A stretch of 64,000 bases of DNA from an uncultured Eubacteriales bacterium (lineage in GTDB: Bacteria; Bacillota; Clostridia; Christensenellales; CAG-917): positions 216,438-280,437 of the forward strand of contig URIZ01000001.1 of NCBI GenBank assembly GCA_900548005.1. Reading direction: 5' to 3'. Of this stretch, positions 62,063 through 64,000 are shown piece after piece (position 1 is the stretch's first letter; the number at the start of each line of letters is the position of its first letter). Below the pieces are notes generated by a model. The model was not told the DNA's origin. It saw only the letters and a list, made by a program, of their open reading frames with translations, and searched no databases. A program made the position numbers and the translations under genes.

Positions 62063-62293
62063 AGTGTGATTTTCGTGATAAAAATCATGCATTTTTGCGT
62101 GAGCAAATAGGGTGGTTTGATGATAAATCTCGTTTGTTGCGCATAATATTTATTGCACAATCGGCGGTTTTGCGACGATTTTTCGACATAAAATGGCGTG
62201 TTTGGCGAAAAAACTTAAAAATGTATTGCAAGCGCGCCCGTTGTGTGTTAATATATCTTATGATTATGATACTCTTATAAGGGGTTAGAAATT

Positions 62294-63457
62294 ATGGAAA
62301 ATCTCAAATTGGGTCCTTTGGAAGGTTATTCCGCACTCATCGTTATTATCGTGTTGGTGCTTGCACTTGCCGCTCTCGTGGCGGTGCTTGTGGTGAGCAT
62401 CATCAAAGCACTCAAAGAGCGTAAGGATCAGAAGGAAGACAAGGCTGAAAACGAGTTTTATTCCGAATACGGCGTCAATGCCGAAGAGATGAGACTCAAC
62501 CAAAAGCTTGCTCGTTTGCGCGGTGAAGTGCGTGACGCAATGCGTGGCAAAAAGCGCGCCAAGACCGAAGAAACGGCACAAGAAGACTCTCCTGCAGTCC
62601 CCGTTGAAGAGGTCAAAGGGCAAGAGCCTGTCGAAGAAGAAAAGCCTGTCGCCGAGCCGATTGCTCAAGAGCCTGTGCAAGAGCCTGCTCCCGTTGAAGA
62701 AGTCAAGGAAGAACCCGCTCCCGAACCTATTCCCGAGCCTGTCTCCGAACCTGTGGCTGAGCCCGTTCAAGAGCCTGTTCCCGAGCCGACGCCCGAGCCT
62801 GTTGCGGAAGAAGAACCCAAAAAGCAAGGCGTTGCTCAACCTGCCGCAAAGAAGGTCGTCAAGAAGAAACCCGACGATTGGTCAAAGTATGACGGCACGT
62901 ATGAAGGCTACTATTACGATCCCGAAGACGCTTGCTATTATGAAGGCACTCCGTCACCCGCTCTTGCCAAAAAACTCGCCGCCAAAGAAGCCGAGCTTGA
63001 AGCTCTCAACGCAAACAAGGACAAGAAAGTCATCATCAAGAAAGTCGCTCCGCCGTTTGCCGCTCTCAAGACTCCCAAGAACGCGAGAAAAGAGCCGCAA
63101 AAGGTCGCTGGTTTTGACGAATCCGTTATCTACGGCAAATATATCATCGAGCACGTTGACAAAGAAGACGGCACTCAAGAGTATTTCTACACACTCTACG
63201 ATGCCAGCGGCAACGACATCTACGAAAGCTCCAACTACACCACCAAGGAGTATTGCGAGCGCGCAATCAATCGTTTCAAATCGCACGCACTCATCGGCAC
63301 TTTCACCATCGAAGCCGCCGACGGCAAATTCTTCTTCGTTCTCAAACGCAAGACTTACGTCCACAAGGGTGCTCCGCAAAACACCTTTGAAGATGCCAAT
63401 GCGCGCATGAAAGAGATTAAGTCGTATGCGCAGACTGATATTATCCGCGAACAATAA
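62294..63457 (+). CDS. Membrane protein with Pro-Glu linker and YegP/DUF1508-like end
   Basis: A 387-residue protein. One N-terminal membrane helix (about 14-38), a charged helical stretch (to about 95), then about 100 residues of PEPV/EPVP-type repeats likely to form an extended rod, a Tyr-rich piece (YDGTYEGYYYDPEDACYYEG), a Lys-rich piece, and from about 285 a domain with two half-repeats (GKYIIEHVDKEDGTQEYFYT and GTFTIEAADGKFFFVLKRK) resembling the YegP/DUF1508 fold. Function unknown; a cytoplasmic tether or surface rod depending on orientation. AGGGG precedes the ATG. Its stop overlaps hairpin copy D. Confidence 0.65.
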   Translation: MENLKLGPLEGYSALIVIIVLVLALAALVAVLVVSIIKALKERKDQKEDKAENEFYSEYGVNAEEMRLNQKLARLRGEVRDAMRGKKRAKTEETAQEDSPAVPVEEVKGQEPVEEEKPVAEPIAQEPVQEPAPVEEVKEEPAPEPIPEPVSEPVAEPVQEPVPEPTPEPVAEEEPKKQGVAQPAAKKVVKKKPDDWSKYDGTYEGYYYDPEDACYYEGTPSPALAKKLAAKEAELEALNANKDKKVIIKKVAPPFAALKTPKNARKEPQKVAGFDESVIYGKYIIEHVDKEDGTQEYFYTLYDASGNDIYESSNYTTKEYCERAINRFKSHALIGTFTIEAADGKFFFVLKRKTYVHKGAPQNTFEDANARMKEIKSYAQTDIIREQ

Positions 63458-63583
63458 ATAACGCACTATTCAGCGAATAACTTCGACAGAGCCACGCTCT
63501 CGTCAACTCATGTACCTTGAGTACATTAGGGTTGCCGTTGGCGTGGCTCTTTCTTGTTCTTCATCTGAATATTGCGTTATTTA
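63455..63583 (+). repeat. Hairpin repeat element, copy D (second type)
   Basis: Outer arms 63455-63473 and 63565-63583 match at 18 of 19 positions (TAAATAACGCA...) and include the stop codon of the upstream gene. Middle stem AGAGCCACGC/GCGTGGCTCT is perfect and unlike that of copies A and B; tip ATGTAC/GTACAT with a five-base loop. Confidence 0.85.
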
Positions 63584-63725
63584 CATTATAAGAACTTAGG
63601 GTTGTCATTCTCGGGGTGCTTTCGCGTTCTGCATCTCAATATCGCATTATTTACAATCTAAATATTTGTACATTAGGGTTGTCTTGCGAGTGGCTCTTTC
63701 TTGCTCTTTATCCGTTTACTGCCTT
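63584..63725 (+). repeat. Decayed right halves of the hairpin element
   Basis: Two further blocks carry the right-half order (TTAGGGTTG..., GTGGCTCT-like, GTTCTTYATC-like, AATAT.GC) without matching left halves. The rest of the window to 64000 holds no gene that I can see. Confidence 0.6.
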
Positions 63726-63842
63726 TGAATAACGCGCTATTGAGCGCATAGCTATGTAGCGCAACTCACACAAACAATAATTTACGTCAAGTACACTCCG
63801 AATAGATTTTCGTTTCGGGCGAATTAATACGAATTTTTCCTT

Positions 63843-63890
63843 GTCATCCTGAGCGAAGTCGAAGGATCTAGCCGTCAGGCGCATACTTGT
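63843..63890 (+). repeat. GTCATCCTGAGCG dispersed repeat
   Basis: GTCATCCTGAGCGAAGTCG, then AAGGATCT and AGCCGTCAGGCGCAT; the last block recurs inverted at about 42700. Confidence 0.65.
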
Positions 63891-64000
63891 TTCGCCCGAT
63901 AAGTTTTTTATAAGATTTCGGCACTACACAAGTTTTGCGTTTAAAACTCTAAATAGAAATGCCCCATCTTTCCGGTCCGCGCCGGTATTTCTTCCACCAC

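Overview
The window looks like chromosomal DNA of an uncultured, sporulation-lineage Bacillota (Clostridia-type) bacterium of middling GC content. The grounds are the gene order yqfC-yqfD-phoH-pgpH-ybeY-era-yqzL-recO, dnaX-ybaB-recR, sua5-ywlE, strong Shine-Dalgarno sites, and lipoproteins with short Gram-positive lipoboxes. Assignments rest on reading motifs and gene order; no database search was possible.

Layout. 1-9.7 kb: the 3' end of an oligoendopeptidase F gene, a lipoprotein, dnaB with an odd acidic tail, then the sporulation/ribosome-maturation/repair run yqfC to recO. 9.7-14.9 kb: a large lipoprotein, sua5 and ywlE, a reverse-strand ferritin-like gene, secG and smpB. 14.9-17.1 kb: metY and metA, the acetyl-homoserine route to homocysteine. 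17.1-19.2 kb: hairpin repeats, then a cassette of four small genes headed by a winged-helix protein. 19.3-24.3 kb: a SPOR-like membrane protein, dnaX-ybaB-recR, a repeat-rich gap and a zinc-ribbon membrane protein. 24.4-30.2 kb: divergent galT and galK-lgt, then pncB. 30.5-42.5 kb: a DivIVA-like protein, an RDD membrane protein, a complete CUT1-type ABC importer, and two lipoproteins (a thermonuclease-like one and a 1073-residue OB-fold one).

42.8-46.3 kb (reverse strand): two tandem DHH phosphoesterases and an M20 peptidase. 46.4-47.2 kb: tRNA-Leu(CAA) followed by a 281-bp tandem repeat. 47.3-52.2 kb (reverse strand): a potassium locus reading ktrB, ktrA, a 50-residue membrane protein, a short kdpD and kdpE. 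52.4-55.9 kb (reverse strand): a heterodimeric ABC exporter. 56.7-63.5 kb: pyrophosphatase, a GlpA-like/FAD oxidoreductase/DUF1667 trio, a ComEC-type channel without a nuclease domain, and a membrane protein ending in a YegP-like module. The window ends in repeats.

The most notable features are: (i) a DnaB helicase whose C-terminus copies the acidic tip of single-stranded DNA-binding protein; (ii) a family of about 130-bp hairpin elements that begin inside the stop codon of the upstream gene and whose outer arms differ from locus to locus yet stay self-complementary; (iii) a KdpD lacking the usual N-terminal KdpD domain, wired to a Ktr-type rather than a Kdp-type transporter; (iv) nuclease and OB-fold lipoproteins behind an ABC importer; and (v) smpB and dnaX promoters placed so that their mRNAs should be leaderless.
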